From contig CALJDB010000119.1 in assembly GCA_938023775.1 (NCBI GenBank), forward strand, positions 1 to 7,179: DNA of 7,179 bases. The letters run 5' to 3'. The stretch is from an uncultured Clostridia bacterium (GTDB lineage Bacteria; Bacillota; Clostridia; Oscillospirales; Oscillospiraceae). The notes beneath the pieces are model-generated. The model did no database searches, was not told the DNA's origin, and saw only the letters and a program-made list of their open reading frames with translations. Below are positions 1 through 6,791 of the stretch, one piece after another. Both the position numbers and the translations under genes were made by a program. Each line of letters starts with the position of its first letter. The first letter of the stretch is position 1.

Positions 1-1
1 T

Positions 2-1915
2 AACGGTGAGATGGACTTCGACACACAGATCGAGGGCATTCCTTACTCTTATATTGAGGAGCACTCCATCGTCCATTCCAGCAACGAGATGGCAGAGGCA
101 GCCCAGCGCGCTTTTAAGGACTACGCCGATTACCGCGCCGCACTCTGCCCGCTGCTCGGCGAGGACGCGGAGGCGATGGATTATAACTTTTTCCACCGCA
201 ACGTGTTCACCGCGCGGCAGATTATCCACTGCCTGAAAATGCTCTACGAAGACCCGGAGCGTTACCCGCGCGTGCTGGACTATATGCTTGTTTCCAACCC
301 GGCGGACACGCTCATCGCATCCCTGCGCACAGAGCTGGACGTAGCGCACAAGTACGGCTTTCTGGAGTATGAGGATCATACTTATTTCAACGATGTCGGC
401 ATCGTCTATACCGAGGAGCCCTTTGCCCTCGCCGTTTTCACCGCCGACCTCGGCGCGGCGGCGCGCATTATCGCCGATTACACCGCGCTGATGCGCGATT
501 ACACCGACTACCGCACGGTGAAGCGCGCGGAGGAGGAGGCAGAGGCAGCCCGGCTCGCCGCGGAGCGCGCAAAGGACCCGGCGATCACCGTTCTGGCGTA
601 TGCCGAGCCGGAGGAGACCGCCGCTCCCGCTCCGGTGCCGACTGCGCCGCCGGAGACGACCAAAATGCGCGGACCCCTCCCGTGGTCCGCAATCGCACTC
701 GCCGCCGCGGCGCTCGCCCTGCTCATTTTCGGAATCGCCGCGCGGAAAAAGCCGCTTGCCGCCGCCGCTCTCGTGCTGCTCGCTGCTGCGGCGCTCGGCG
801 CGCTGCGCTACGAACAGCTCATCCCGGCGGAGACACCGCAGCCGTCCGCAGCGCCAACGGAGACCGCCGCGCCCTACGCCCCCACGCTCGCCGACGCCGT
901 CAGCATCCGCGTCGGCGCCTCCGCGACGGAGGAGGAGATTCTCGCGCTGGAAACGCTTGAAAAGCTCCGGAGCGTGGACGCAAACGACTGCTGTTACCCA
1001 GAAGCGGCGGCGGAGCTCCAGCGGCGGCTGCCGGACTGCGACGTGCAGTGGACCGTAACGGCGGCGGGGCAGACTTATGATAAGCAGACGCAGGAGCTCG
1101 ATTTCCGCGGCAAGACCGCGCCGGACACGGACGCGCTCGTCCGCATCATCCGCGCGCTCCCGGCGCTCCGGCGCGTCGATCTGCTGGATTCCGGCGTGCG
1201 CTATGCCGACTGCGTGGAGCTTGCGGAGCTCTTTCCGGATATCCGCTTTATCTTCGAGATCCGCTTCGCGGGCTACAGCGTGCCGAGCGACGCGGTGTGC
1301 TTCTCCGCGCAAAAGCGCGGCGAGAGCTGGGGGCGCCTCACGACCGAGGACATTCAGCCGCTTCTGCGCTACTGCACCGATCTCGTCGCGCTGGACCTTG
1401 CGAATAACGATATCGACTCGCTGGAGGGAATCGAAAACCTTGAAAAGCTCCAAGTGCTTTTCCTCTCCGGCAACAGCACGCTCACGGACATTTCGCCGCT
1501 TGCGGCGCTGCCGGAGCTGCGCTACCTTGAATGTGCGCTCTGCCGCGGCATTACGGACTTTTCGCCGCTGGAGAAAATGGCGAATATGGAGTACCTGAAC
1601 GTCTCCTACTCGCCGTCGCTGACGGACCTCGCATTTCTGGACGCGATGCCGGAGCTCAGGATGGCTTGGGTGCGCTCCTGCGGCATTCCGAGCACGGTGT
1701 GGACCGCCGCGCCGAAGGCTTATCCGGACGTGCGCTTCCTGTTCTGGAGCGAAAACGTCTCCGCGGGAGCGGACGGCTGGCGCACGGAGCCCGCGAATGT
1801 CGCGATCCGGACCGCGTTTGCCAACTGGCAGCTCGTCATTGCCTTCGACGGTTGGGATGGCATCGCCTACAGCGACGAGAGCAAGGTCGTTTGGGCTCTT
1901 CCGAGTAAGGAATGA
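2..1915 (+). CDS. Serine hydrolase (class A beta-lactamase-like)–membrane hairpin–LRR fusion, 5' partial
   Basis: The reading frame is open to the left edge, and the first ATG (11) has GGTGAG touching it, too close for a ribosome site, so the gene very likely begins upstream. Counting from that ATG, residues 1-165 resemble the C-terminal part of class A beta-lactamase-like serine hydrolases: HSSN (22-25) sits where SDN does, NVFTARQ (64-70) matches the helix after the omega loop, and HKYG (113-116) matches KTG, followed by the strands NDVGIVY and FALAVFT. The SxxK nucleophile would lie outside the window, and no clear Glu166 equivalent is visible. A charged helix (168-190) and a Pro/Ala-rich linker lead to two membrane segments (about 224-243 and 248-265) joined by ARKK. 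A second Pro/Thr-rich linker leads to leucine-rich repeats (about 319-580). The positive loop suggests both large domains lie outside the cell. First visible gene of a four-gene operon. Substrate unknown; the hydrolase part could be a binding pseudoenzyme. Confidence 0.8.
   Translation, partial: NGEMDFDTQIEGIPYSYIEEHSIVHSSNEMAEAAQRAFKDYADYRAALCPLLGEDAEAMDYNFFHRNVFTARQIIHCLKMLYEDPERYPRVLDYMLVSNPADTLIASLRTELDVAHKYGFLEYEDHTYFNDVGIVYTEEPFALAVFTADLGAAARIIADYTALMRDYTDYRTVKRAEEEAEAARLAAERAKDPAITVLAYAEPEETAAPAPVPTAPPETTKMRGPLPWSAIALAAAALALLIFGIAARKKPLAAAALVLLAAAALGALRYEQLIPAETPQPSAAPTETAAPYAPTLADAVSIRVGASATEEEILALETLEKLRSVDANDCCYPEAAAELQRRLPDCDVQWTVTAAGQTYDKQTQELDFRGKTAPDTDALVRIIRALPALRRVDLLDSGVRYADCVELAELFPDIRFIFEIRFAGYSVPSDAVCFSAQKRGESWGRLTTEDIQPLLRYCTDLVALDLANNDIDSLEGIENLEKLQVLFLSGNSTLTDISPLAALPELRYLECALCRGITDFSPLEKMANMEYLNVSYSPSLTDLAFLDAMPELRMAWVRSCGIPSTVWTAAPKAYPDVRFLFWSENVSAGADGWRTEPANVAIRTAFANWQLVIAFDGWDGIAYSDESKVVWALPSKE
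965..1744 (+). repeat. Leucine-rich repeat region within the first gene (protein-level repeats)
   Basis: Two long degenerate units of about 67-72 residues start at LRSVDA (residue 319) and LRRVDL (386), and the pattern resumes at LVALDL (458). Each long unit contains a PD-hydrophobic strand motif: LPDCDVQW (340-347) and FPDIRFIF (408-415). A further copy, YPDVRFLF, lies at 571-578. Between 458 and about 560 are shorter internalin-like LRRs of about 22-24 residues, with LDLANNDI, LFLSGNSTLTDISPL and YLNVSYSPSLTDL as the clearest. LRRs of this kind usually form a curved binding surface. The ligand cannot be inferred. Confidence 0.7.
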
Positions 1916-1920
1916 AAAAA

Positions 1921-1925
1921 GAGGG
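1921..1925 (+). promoter_or_regulatory. Ribosome binding site for the 211-aa gene
   Basis: GAGGG lies nine bases before the ATG at 1935. The frame is open much further upstream inside the previous gene, so this site and the signal-anchor-like MKKRKIGG start decide the start codon. Confidence 0.55.
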
Positions 1926-1934
1926 TTTGAGAAG

Positions 1935-2570
1935 ATGAAAAAGAGGAAAATCGGCGGCACGATCCTTGCGCTGCTGGCGCTCGCCGCGGCAGCCGCGGGT
2001 GTCTGGCTCGGCTTTTTCGGGCAGGGACGCGCCGCGCTTCTGCTCGGTCCCGCGGCGGAGCCGGGGGACACGGTCGGCGCGTTTTTCACCGCCGTCTGCG
2101 CCGAGCGCTACGACGACGCCAACGCGCTGCTCAGCGGCTACAGCACGCTTGGACTGGAAAACGAGCCCGCGGACGAAAATGCCCGCGCCCTCTGGATGCT
2201 CATCCGCGGCGGCTGCGAGTGGCAGAGCGCCGGGGAAGCCCGCCGCGCCGGGCTGCGCGCCTGGCAGGACGTTATTTTTACCGTGCCGGACGCGGACGCG
2301 CTGCTGGAGGGCATCGACGTGGACGTGAACGCACTGCTCGCCCGCCGCGTGGAGAACGCGCGCCGCAGCGAAGACGTTTATAACGACGACGGCAGCTACC
2401 GCCGCGAGATCGTGCTCGCCGTCTACGACGAGGCGCTCTCCGCGCGGCTCGCCGCCGAAGCGCCGCGGCGGAGCTTTTCCGTGACGGCGGAGCTGGAGTA
2501 TCAGGACGGCGCGTGGAAGATCGTTCCGACGCGCGAGCTGCTCGCCGCGCTCAGCGGCGGGCTGGAATGA
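1935..2570 (+). CDS. Membrane-anchored protein, possibly NTF2-like fold, function unknown
   Basis: This 211-residue protein starts with MKKRK followed by a hydrophobic stretch (about 7-28), which reads as an N-terminal membrane anchor with the rest outside the cell. No lipobox cysteine is seen. The body begins with PGDTVGAFFTAVCAERYDDANALLSGY (43-69), the pattern of small NTF2-like or DUF4878-type domains (a helix followed by 'amount of use' Ala/Asp residues). It ends with strands of the type AELEYQDGAWKIVPT (185-199), a typical NTF2-like closing strand pair. The middle is Arg/Glu-rich and helical. It starts 19 bases after the preceding gene and ends 17 bases before the glycosidase gene, so it is probably cotranscribed. 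NTF2-like domains at the surface often bind ligands or partner proteins. I assign no catalytic role, and the fold call is only moderate. Confidence 0.75.
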   Translation: MKKRKIGGTILALLALAAAAAGVWLGFFGQGRAALLLGPAAEPGDTVGAFFTAVCAERYDDANALLSGYSTLGLENEPADENARALWMLIRGGCEWQSAGEARRAGLRAWQDVIFTVPDADALLEGIDVDVNALLARRVENARRSEDVYNDDGSYRREIVLAVYDEALSARLAAEAPRRSFSVTAELEYQDGAWKIVPTRELLAALSGGLE

Positions 2571-2573
2571 GGG

Positions 2574-2580
2574 GGAGGGG
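2574..2580 (+). promoter_or_regulatory. Ribosome binding site for the phosphodiester glycosidase gene
   Basis: GGAGGGG lies seven bases before the ATG at 2588, directly after the stop of the previous gene. It favours this start over in-frame ATG codons further upstream, the first at 2513, which lie inside the preceding gene. Confidence 0.7.
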
Positions 2581-2587
2581 AGAAGCC

Positions 2588-3721
2588 ATGCAGCATGCAA
2601 AGTGCGGTCTCCGCGTCCTCGGCGGCGTCGTTTTCGCCACCCTGTTCGCGGCGGCGGCAGCCGTCTGCGCGCTCTGCGTCCACCCGGCGGACCCGCTCAC
2701 CGGGACCGGTGAGCTCAAAAAAGCGGACCTTTCCGCCCGCGCGGTGAGCTACGCGACGAACACGGCGAGCTCCGCGCTCGCGGACCTCACCCACATTGAA
2801 AAGGTCTATATGATCGACGCCGACGCCCAGAGCGGACAGACGCCGGACCCGGCGTGCTACGGCTCTACGACCGATCCGGCGGAGGTCGCCGCCGTGGTCG
2901 AGCGCGCCGCGGCGCTTTTGGACGGACAGACGCTCAGCTGGAACCCGGACATTCAGCTGAAGCCCGGCTCCACGATCGAGTGGTACTACGACGAGACCAT
3001 CCTCGCCATCTCGTGGCAGGAGGTGTTCCATAACTGCGTCCACAATTTTGCGGAGATCAAGATCGCCCACCCGTCCCAGTTCCGCCGCTTTCTCGCCGGC
3101 GGAAGCTACGGCGCGAGCAAGCAGCTTTTCTGCTCCGCGATGGCTGCGGACGCGAACGCGGTCGTGGCGTCGAACGCCGATTTTTATAACTTCCGCACCT
3201 ACGGAATCAACGTTTATCAGGGCGACCTTTATCGCTTTGTCGGCAACGTGGTCGACACCTGCTTCATCGCCGGGAACGGCGACCTTCTGATGAGCCCGGT
3301 CGGGGAGTTTTCCTCCGCCGCGGAGGTCGAGGCGTTCATCGCCGAGCACGACGTGCAGTTCTCGCTCGCCTTCGGCCCCATCGAGATCTTGAACGGCGAG
3401 GTCCAGCCGCTCGATTATTACCCCATCGGCGAGATCGAGGACAAGTATTCCCGCTCCAGTCTCGGACAGCTCGGCGAGCTGCATTACCTGCTCATGTGCG
3501 CCGGCGGGGAGGGGAACTATACCGATTACTGCACAATTAAGGAGGCGGCAGCGGCGATGGCGGCAAAGGGCTGCGAGAGCGCTTACGCGCTCGACGGCGG
3601 TCAGACCGCGGAGCTCATCTTCGGCGGCAAGATCCGCAACCGCATCGTCTATGATTCCGAGCGCGCCGTCAGCGACATCATCTATTTCGCAACGGCGCTG
3701 CCGCCGCAGAAGGAGGGCTGA
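2588..3721 (+). CDS. Phosphodiester glycosidase family protein (NAGPA domain), membrane-anchored
   Basis: The protein has 377 residues. A single hydrophobic segment (about 8-31) after a short basic start reads as a signal anchor, placing the rest outside the cell. The C-terminal half carries the order of motifs typical of the NAGPA family (PF09992), whose animal member removes GlcNAc from a phosphodiester: SNADFYNF (195-202), where the family has NGDFF; GINVYQGDLYR (206-216); IAGNGDLLM (227-235); FGPIEILNGE (262-271); RSSLGQ (289-294), where the family has R-[TS]-[AS]-[IL]-G; DGGQTAEL (336-343), where DGGGS is usual; and SDIIYF (362-367). Bacterial members are thought to act on sugar-phosphate or exopolysaccharide phosphodiesters at the cell surface. 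The substrate here is unknown. The region 60-150 has no motif I recognise. The family call is firm; activity is an inference. Confidence 0.88.
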   Translation: MQHAKCGLRVLGGVVFATLFAAAAAVCALCVHPADPLTGTGELKKADLSARAVSYATNTASSALADLTHIEKVYMIDADAQSGQTPDPACYGSTTDPAEVAAVVERAAALLDGQTLSWNPDIQLKPGSTIEWYYDETILAISWQEVFHNCVHNFAEIKIAHPSQFRRFLAGGSYGASKQLFCSAMAADANAVVASNADFYNFRTYGINVYQGDLYRFVGNVVDTCFIAGNGDLLMSPVGEFSSAAEVEAFIAEHDVQFSLAFGPIEILNGEVQPLDYYPIGEIEDKYSRSSLGQLGELHYLLMCAGGEGNYTDYCTIKEAAAAMAAKGCESAYALDGGQTAELIFGGKIRNRIVYDSERAVSDIIYFATALPPQKEG

Positions 3722-3728
3722 GGAAGCA

Positions 3729-4706
3729 ATGGATCAGATCGCTTTTGTCTATCTCGGCATCCCAGTCTATTGGAGTGGGATCATTTCGGCGCTCGGCGTC
3801 GCCGCCGCGGTGCTGATGACGCTCGCGCTCCGCGCCCGGCAGGGCAGAGGGATGGGCGGCGCGGCGGTGTTCTGCCTGCTTGCGCTCGTGCTCGGCTTTT
3901 TCTGCGCGCGCTTTGTCCACTGGTACTGCTTTTACCGGCAGTACAGCTCGCTTTCCCAGGCGTTTTCCGACTATTCCGTCGGCGCGTTCGCGCTGCCGGG
4001 CGCGTTTTTCGGCGCGCTGCTCGCGGCGCTCCTCCTCCGCGCGCTCGGCGCGGTGCGGGACCTCGGCGCGCTGCTCGACTGCGCCGCGCCCGCGGCGGCG
4101 CTCGGCATCGCGGTCGGACGTTTCGGCTTTCTGTTCAATTCCCTTGACCGCGGCAAGACCGTATTCGCCGATCCGCGCTTTCAGGGGCTCCCGTGGTCCA
4201 CGGCGGTGGAGAGCGCCGGCGGCGTGCAGTGGCACGCGGCGGTGTTTTTCTGGGAGGCGCTCGCGGCCATCGCCGTGTTTATCGCGCTCATCCTCGTGAT
4301 CTTCCTCACGCGCGGCAGACTGCGGAGCGGAGAGGTGTTTTGGTTCTTCCTCGTGCTCTACGGCGCGGCGGAGATTTGGCTCGACAGCATGCGCTATGAT
4401 TCCTGCTATCTGCGCTCCAACGGCTTCGTGAGCCTTGTGCAGATCATTGGCGCGCTCTCCTGCCTTGCGGCGCTCATCGTGTTCAGCTTGCGCAGCATCA
4501 GGCGGGACGGCATGCGCGCCGGGCTCATCGTCTGCTGGGCGCTCTGGCTGCTGTCGCTCGGACTTGCGGGCTTTATGGAGTATTATGTCCAGCGCCACGC
4601 GGACAAGTTCCTGCTCTGCTACGCGCTGATGGCAGCCGGGCTCGCCGTGACGGTTTTCTGCACCCTGCGCTGCCGCCGCGCCCCGCGCCGGCGGGGACTG
4701 CACTGA
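3729..4706 (+). CDS. Divergent Lgt-fold (prolipoprotein diacylglyceryl transferase-like) membrane protein
   Basis: This 325-residue protein has about nine predicted membrane segments (near 13-34, 44-66, 86-107, 117-137, 170-193, 202-222, 232-254, 263-285, 292-312). Lgt, which moves diacylglycerol from phosphatidylglycerol to the lipobox cysteine of prolipoproteins, has seven. Lgt landmarks are in the right order: WSG (15-17) for WYG, PGAFFGALLAA (90-100) for the HGG loop region, LDCAAPAAALGIAVGRFGFLFN (116-137) for the Lgt signature GRxGNFxN, WHAAVFFWEA (168-177) for the HPxxLYE region, and SGEVFWFFLVLYGAAEIWLDSMR (200-222) for the YGxxRxxxExxR segment. Several residues needed in E. coli Lgt are changed (see findings), so a lipoprotein-modifying role is doubtful. 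It starts seven bases after the glycosidase gene. AAGGAGG lies 12 bases upstream and GAGGA 4 bases upstream, inside or at the end of that gene, so translation may be coupled. Confidence 0.8.
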   Translation: MDQIAFVYLGIPVYWSGIISALGVAAAVLMTLALRARQGRGMGGAAVFCLLALVLGFFCARFVHWYCFYRQYSSLSQAFSDYSVGAFALPGAFFGALLAALLLRALGAVRDLGALLDCAAPAAALGIAVGRFGFLFNSLDRGKTVFADPRFQGLPWSTAVESAGGVQWHAAVFFWEALAAIAVFIALILVIFLTRGRLRSGEVFWFFLVLYGAAEIWLDSMRYDSCYLRSNGFVSLVQIIGALSCLAALIVFSLRSIRRDGMRAGLIVCWALWLLSLGLAGFMEYYVQRHADKFLLCYALMAAGLAVTVFCTLRCRRAPRRRGLH

Positions 4707-4724
4707 AAAACGCAAAATTAAGGT

Positions 4725-4753
4725 TTTACATTTGCCTGTCACTGCGTTATAAT
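4725..4753 (+). promoter_or_regulatory. Sigma-A-type promoter of the ydjGHI-like operon
   Basis: TTTACA (4725-4730, one mismatch to TTGACA) is separated by 17 bases from a perfect TATAAT (4748-4753). An A-rich stretch just upstream (4706-4720) could act as an UP element. Transcription would start near 4760, leaving a leader of about 25 bases. The region is markedly AT-rich against the flanking genes. Confidence 0.8.
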
Positions 4754-4769
4754 GAACGAAACAAGGAGC

Positions 4770-4776
4770 AAGGAGG
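4770..4776 (+). promoter_or_regulatory. Ribosome binding site for the zinc-ribbon gene
   Basis: AAGGAGG lies nine bases before the ATG at 4786. A second AAGGAG lies at 4764-4768, too far from the start to be the main site. Confidence 0.75.
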
Positions 4777-4785
4777 CGAGAGCCT

Positions 4786-5868
4786 ATGCCGGCGATCACC
4801 GAATATAAATGCCCATCCTGCGGCGCGCCGCTCGCGTTTGACGCGGAAAGCGGCGAGGTCACCTGCGCGAGCTGCGGCAACACCGTCAGCATCGAGGCGC
4901 TGCGCGCCCTGCGCGAGAGCGACGGGGAAGCGCGCGATTTTCACTGGGGCGACTATAAAGCCGGGCTCGACCGGAACGCGAAGATGGACCACACGGCGGT
5001 CTATGTCTGCGAGTCCTGCGGCGCGGAGATCGAGGCGGACGAGAGCACCGCGGCGACGACCTGCCCTTACTGCGGCAACAACGTCGTTCTGGACGACCGC
5101 GTCGGCGGCGGGCTGCGCCCGAACGCCGTGATCCCGTTCCGCATCACAAAAAAGCAGCTGCCGGACGTCATCCGGAAGTTTTACAAGAAGAAAAAGCTCC
5201 TGCCGAAGGACTTTTTCAGCGATAACGTCGTCGGCAAAGCGCAGGGCGTTTACGTCCCGTTCTGGCTCTTCGACGCCGATATGACGGGCAGCGTCAGTCT
5301 GGACGCCAAAAAAATCCGTACATACCGGCAGGGCGACTATGACTGCACGAAGACCTCCCACTATCTGCTCCGGCGCGACGGCAGCATGTCCTTCTCCAAG
5401 CTGCCCGTGGACGCGAGCACAAAAATGGACGACGATCTGATGGACTCCGTCGAGCCCTTCGATTATTCCGCACTGACGGACTTTGACCCGGCTTATCTCT
5501 CCGGCTATCTCGCCGACCGCTTCGACTCCGACCCGGACGCGGAGCTCCCGCGCGCGGAATCGCGCATGCTCGAGAGCGCGAAGCAGCAGTTTCTCTCCAC
5601 CGCACCGGGCTATCAGGGCGTAACACTCCGCTCCGATGCCGGACTGCATCTGGACAGAGCCTCCGTGAAATACGCGCTTTTGCCCGTCTATCTGCTGAGC
5701 TGCGAATACCGCGGCAAGCACTACCGCTACGCCGTGAACGGGCAGACCGGCAAGGTCGTCGGCGAGCTGCCGATCAGCAAGGCAAAGAAATGGGGCTATT
5801 TCGGTCTTTATTTTGCCATTGCCTTTGCCGTCGGTTTTCTCGTGACGCTGCTGCCGCAGCTTCTGTGA
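4786..5868 (+). CDS. ydjG: Double zinc-ribbon, C-terminally membrane-anchored protein (YdjG-like)
   Basis: The protein has 360 residues. Two Cys4 zinc ribbons open it: C9, C12, C27, C30 (CPSC and CASC) and C75, C78, C93, C96 (CESC and CPYC). These are usually annotated as TFIIB-type zinc ribbons. A basic segment follows (FYKKKKLLPKDFF, 132-144), then the motif VYVPFWLFDADMTG (155-168), where the family exposes a conserved strand core, and LLPVYLLSCEYRGKHYRYAVNGQTGKVVGELP (298-329), also typical of the family. A single membrane segment (about 337-358) ends the protein, so the zinc ribbons lie in the cytoplasm. In Bacillus subtilis YdjG works with YdjH to hold the SPFH protein YdjI at the membrane, in a stress response linked to PspA. 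The order zinc-ribbon, TPM, SPFH matches here. The symbol is by homology. First gene of its operon behind a clear promoter. Confidence 0.9.
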   Translation: MPAITEYKCPSCGAPLAFDAESGEVTCASCGNTVSIEALRALRESDGEARDFHWGDYKAGLDRNAKMDHTAVYVCESCGAEIEADESTAATTCPYCGNNVVLDDRVGGGLRPNAVIPFRITKKQLPDVIRKFYKKKKLLPKDFFSDNVVGKAQGVYVPFWLFDADMTGSVSLDAKKIRTYRQGDYDCTKTSHYLLRRDGSMSFSKLPVDASTKMDDDLMDSVEPFDYSALTDFDPAYLSGYLADRFDSDPDAELPRAESRMLESAKQQFLSTAPGYQGVTLRSDAGLHLDRASVKYALLPVYLLSCEYRGKHYRYAVNGQTGKVVGELPISKAKKWGYFGLYFAIAFAVGFLVTLLPQLL

Positions 5869-5870
5869 GG

Positions 5871-5877
5871 GGAGGGG
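5871..5877 (+). promoter_or_regulatory. Ribosome binding site for the TPM gene
   Basis: GGAGGGG lies six bases before the ATG at 5884 and just after the preceding stop codon. It fixes the start at the signal-peptide-like MKKRV. Confidence 0.75.
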
Positions 5878-5883
5878 AACGGC

Positions 5884-6735
5884 ATGAAAAAACGTGTTTT
5901 GACCCTTGCGCTCGCGGCGCTGCTCTGTCTGGCGCTCGCGGCGTCCTGCTTTGCGGCGGACGGAATGCCGGACTGGTATCCGGAGGACGTCTCCGCCTTT
6001 GAAGATTTCCATGCGGAAAACGCCCCGCACGTTGTGGACGACGCGGACATGTTCACGGACGCGGAGGAGGCGGCGCTCAGCGAAAAGATCGCCTCTATCA
6101 TCGCCGCCCATGGCTATGACCTCGTGCTCTATACCGCACCGAGCACTTACGGGCTCAACCACAGGATCCTCGCCGCGGACTTTTATCAGTTCTGCGGCTA
6201 CGGCACCGGCGACGACTACAGCGGCAGCGTGCTGCTCATCTGCATGGACCCCGCCGACCGCGGCTGGTACACCGCCGTCTGCGGCGCGGCGCGCGACTAT
6301 TATACCTCCGAGAGCATCAACCGCATTGACGACATCATCGAGCCGCTTATGCTGGACGGCGACTATTACGGCGCGATGGAGAAATATTTCGACGCGGTGG
6401 ACTATCTCTACGCCCACGGCGAGCCGCCGAAGGAGCCCGCGAGCTTCGGCTTCTCCGCAATCTGCGGAATCATTCTCGGCGTGATCGTAGGCTTTGTTGC
6501 GATGGCGGTGCTCGTCGCCCAGATGAAGCCGGTGCGCCGCGCCGCCCACGCCGCGGGCTACCTTGTCCCCGGCTCGTTCCGCCTCGGCGCGAAGCAGGAC
6601 CACTATCTCTACAGCACCGTCTCAAAGCATCTCCGCCCCAAAAACACAAGCAGCAGCGGCGGCAAGTCGGGCTATTCCCGCAGCTTTTCCTCCTCCGGCG
6701 GACGCAGCTTCTCCGGCGGCGGGCGTAAATTCTAA
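5884..6735 (+). CDS. ydjH: TPM-domain membrane protein (YdjH-like)
   Basis: The protein has 283 residues. A signal peptide (1-24) with a CFA site precedes a TPM (TLP18.3, Psb32, MOLO-1) domain at about 46-175. Visible TPM hallmarks are HVVDDADMFTDAEEAALSEKI (49-69), matching 'D.a.lls..e...l...l', the strand DLVLYTAP, YGTGDDYSGSVLLICMD (106-122), and AVCGAARDYYTSE. A membrane helix (about 190-213) is followed by a basic segment and a cytoplasmic tail ending in a Ser/Gly-rich stretch, SSSGG...SFSGGGRKF, a common terminus in TPM proteins. In B. subtilis YdjH pairs with YdjG to recruit the SPFH protein. The symbol is by homology. The gene is 15 bases after the zinc-ribbon gene and 56 bases before the SPFH gene. 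An alternative reading is a lipoprotein with AASC (19-22) as a weak lipobox; I favour ordinary signal-peptide cleavage. Confidence 0.88.
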   Translation: MKKRVLTLALAALLCLALAASCFAADGMPDWYPEDVSAFEDFHAENAPHVVDDADMFTDAEEAALSEKIASIIAAHGYDLVLYTAPSTYGLNHRILAADFYQFCGYGTGDDYSGSVLLICMDPADRGWYTAVCGAARDYYTSESINRIDDIIEPLMLDGDYYGAMEKYFDAVDYLYAHGEPPKEPASFGFSAICGIILGVIVGFVAMAVLVAQMKPVRRAAHAAGYLVPGSFRLGAKQDHYLYSTVSKHLRPKNTSSSGGKSGYSRSFSSSGGRSFSGGGRKF

Positions 6736-6775
6736 GCGCAGAACAACTTTCCATATACAAATCCGTTAAGAATCG

Positions 6776-6782
6776 AAAGGAG
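6776..6782 (+). promoter_or_regulatory. Ribosome binding site for the SPFH gene
   Basis: AAAGGAG lies nine bases before the ATG at 6792. The surrounding 56-base gap is AT-rich and shows no convincing terminator or promoter, so the gene is probably read through from the upstream genes. Confidence 0.7.
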
Positions 6783-6791
6783 CAACTACTT

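Noticed and set aside
11..13. ATG at 11 as the true start of the first gene
   Set aside because: The frame is open to the window edge, the candidate ribosome site touches the ATG, and the visible domain begins in the middle of a serine-hydrolase fold.
4681..4696. Perfect six-base-pair GC hairpin (CCCCGC, four-base loop, GCGGGG) at the end of the Lgt-like gene
   Set aside because: It lies inside the coding sequence and is followed by A-rich rather than T-rich DNA on the + strand, so it does not look like an intrinsic terminator.
4700..4785. SigW-type promoter expected from the B. subtilis operon
   Set aside because: The TGAAAA at 4704 has no CGTA at the required distance, and the only good match is the sigma-A-like pair.
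2501..4892. Open frames of 327 and 404 codons on the minus strand
   Set aside because: They sit antisense to the glycosidase and the Lgt-like genes, have biased compositions (Arg/Ala/Glu), no ribosome sites and no recognisable motif.
5938..5955. Lipobox-like AASC at the end of the TPM protein's signal peptide
   Set aside because: The -3 residue is Ala rather than Leu/Val/Ile, and the family is normally membrane-anchored by its C-terminal helix, so ordinary signal-peptide cleavage is more likely.
4747..6603. Long open frame of 618 codons on the minus strand
   Set aside because: It lies opposite two clearly recognised genes (zinc-ribbon and TPM proteins), is rich in Arg/Ala/Val/His, and shows no domain. 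It is a shadow frame caused by high GC at third codon positions.
6747..6779. Weak pairing CTTTC/GAAAG that could cover the ribosome site of the SPFH gene
   Set aside because: Only five base pairs with a loop of more than 20 bases; too weak to call a regulatory structure.
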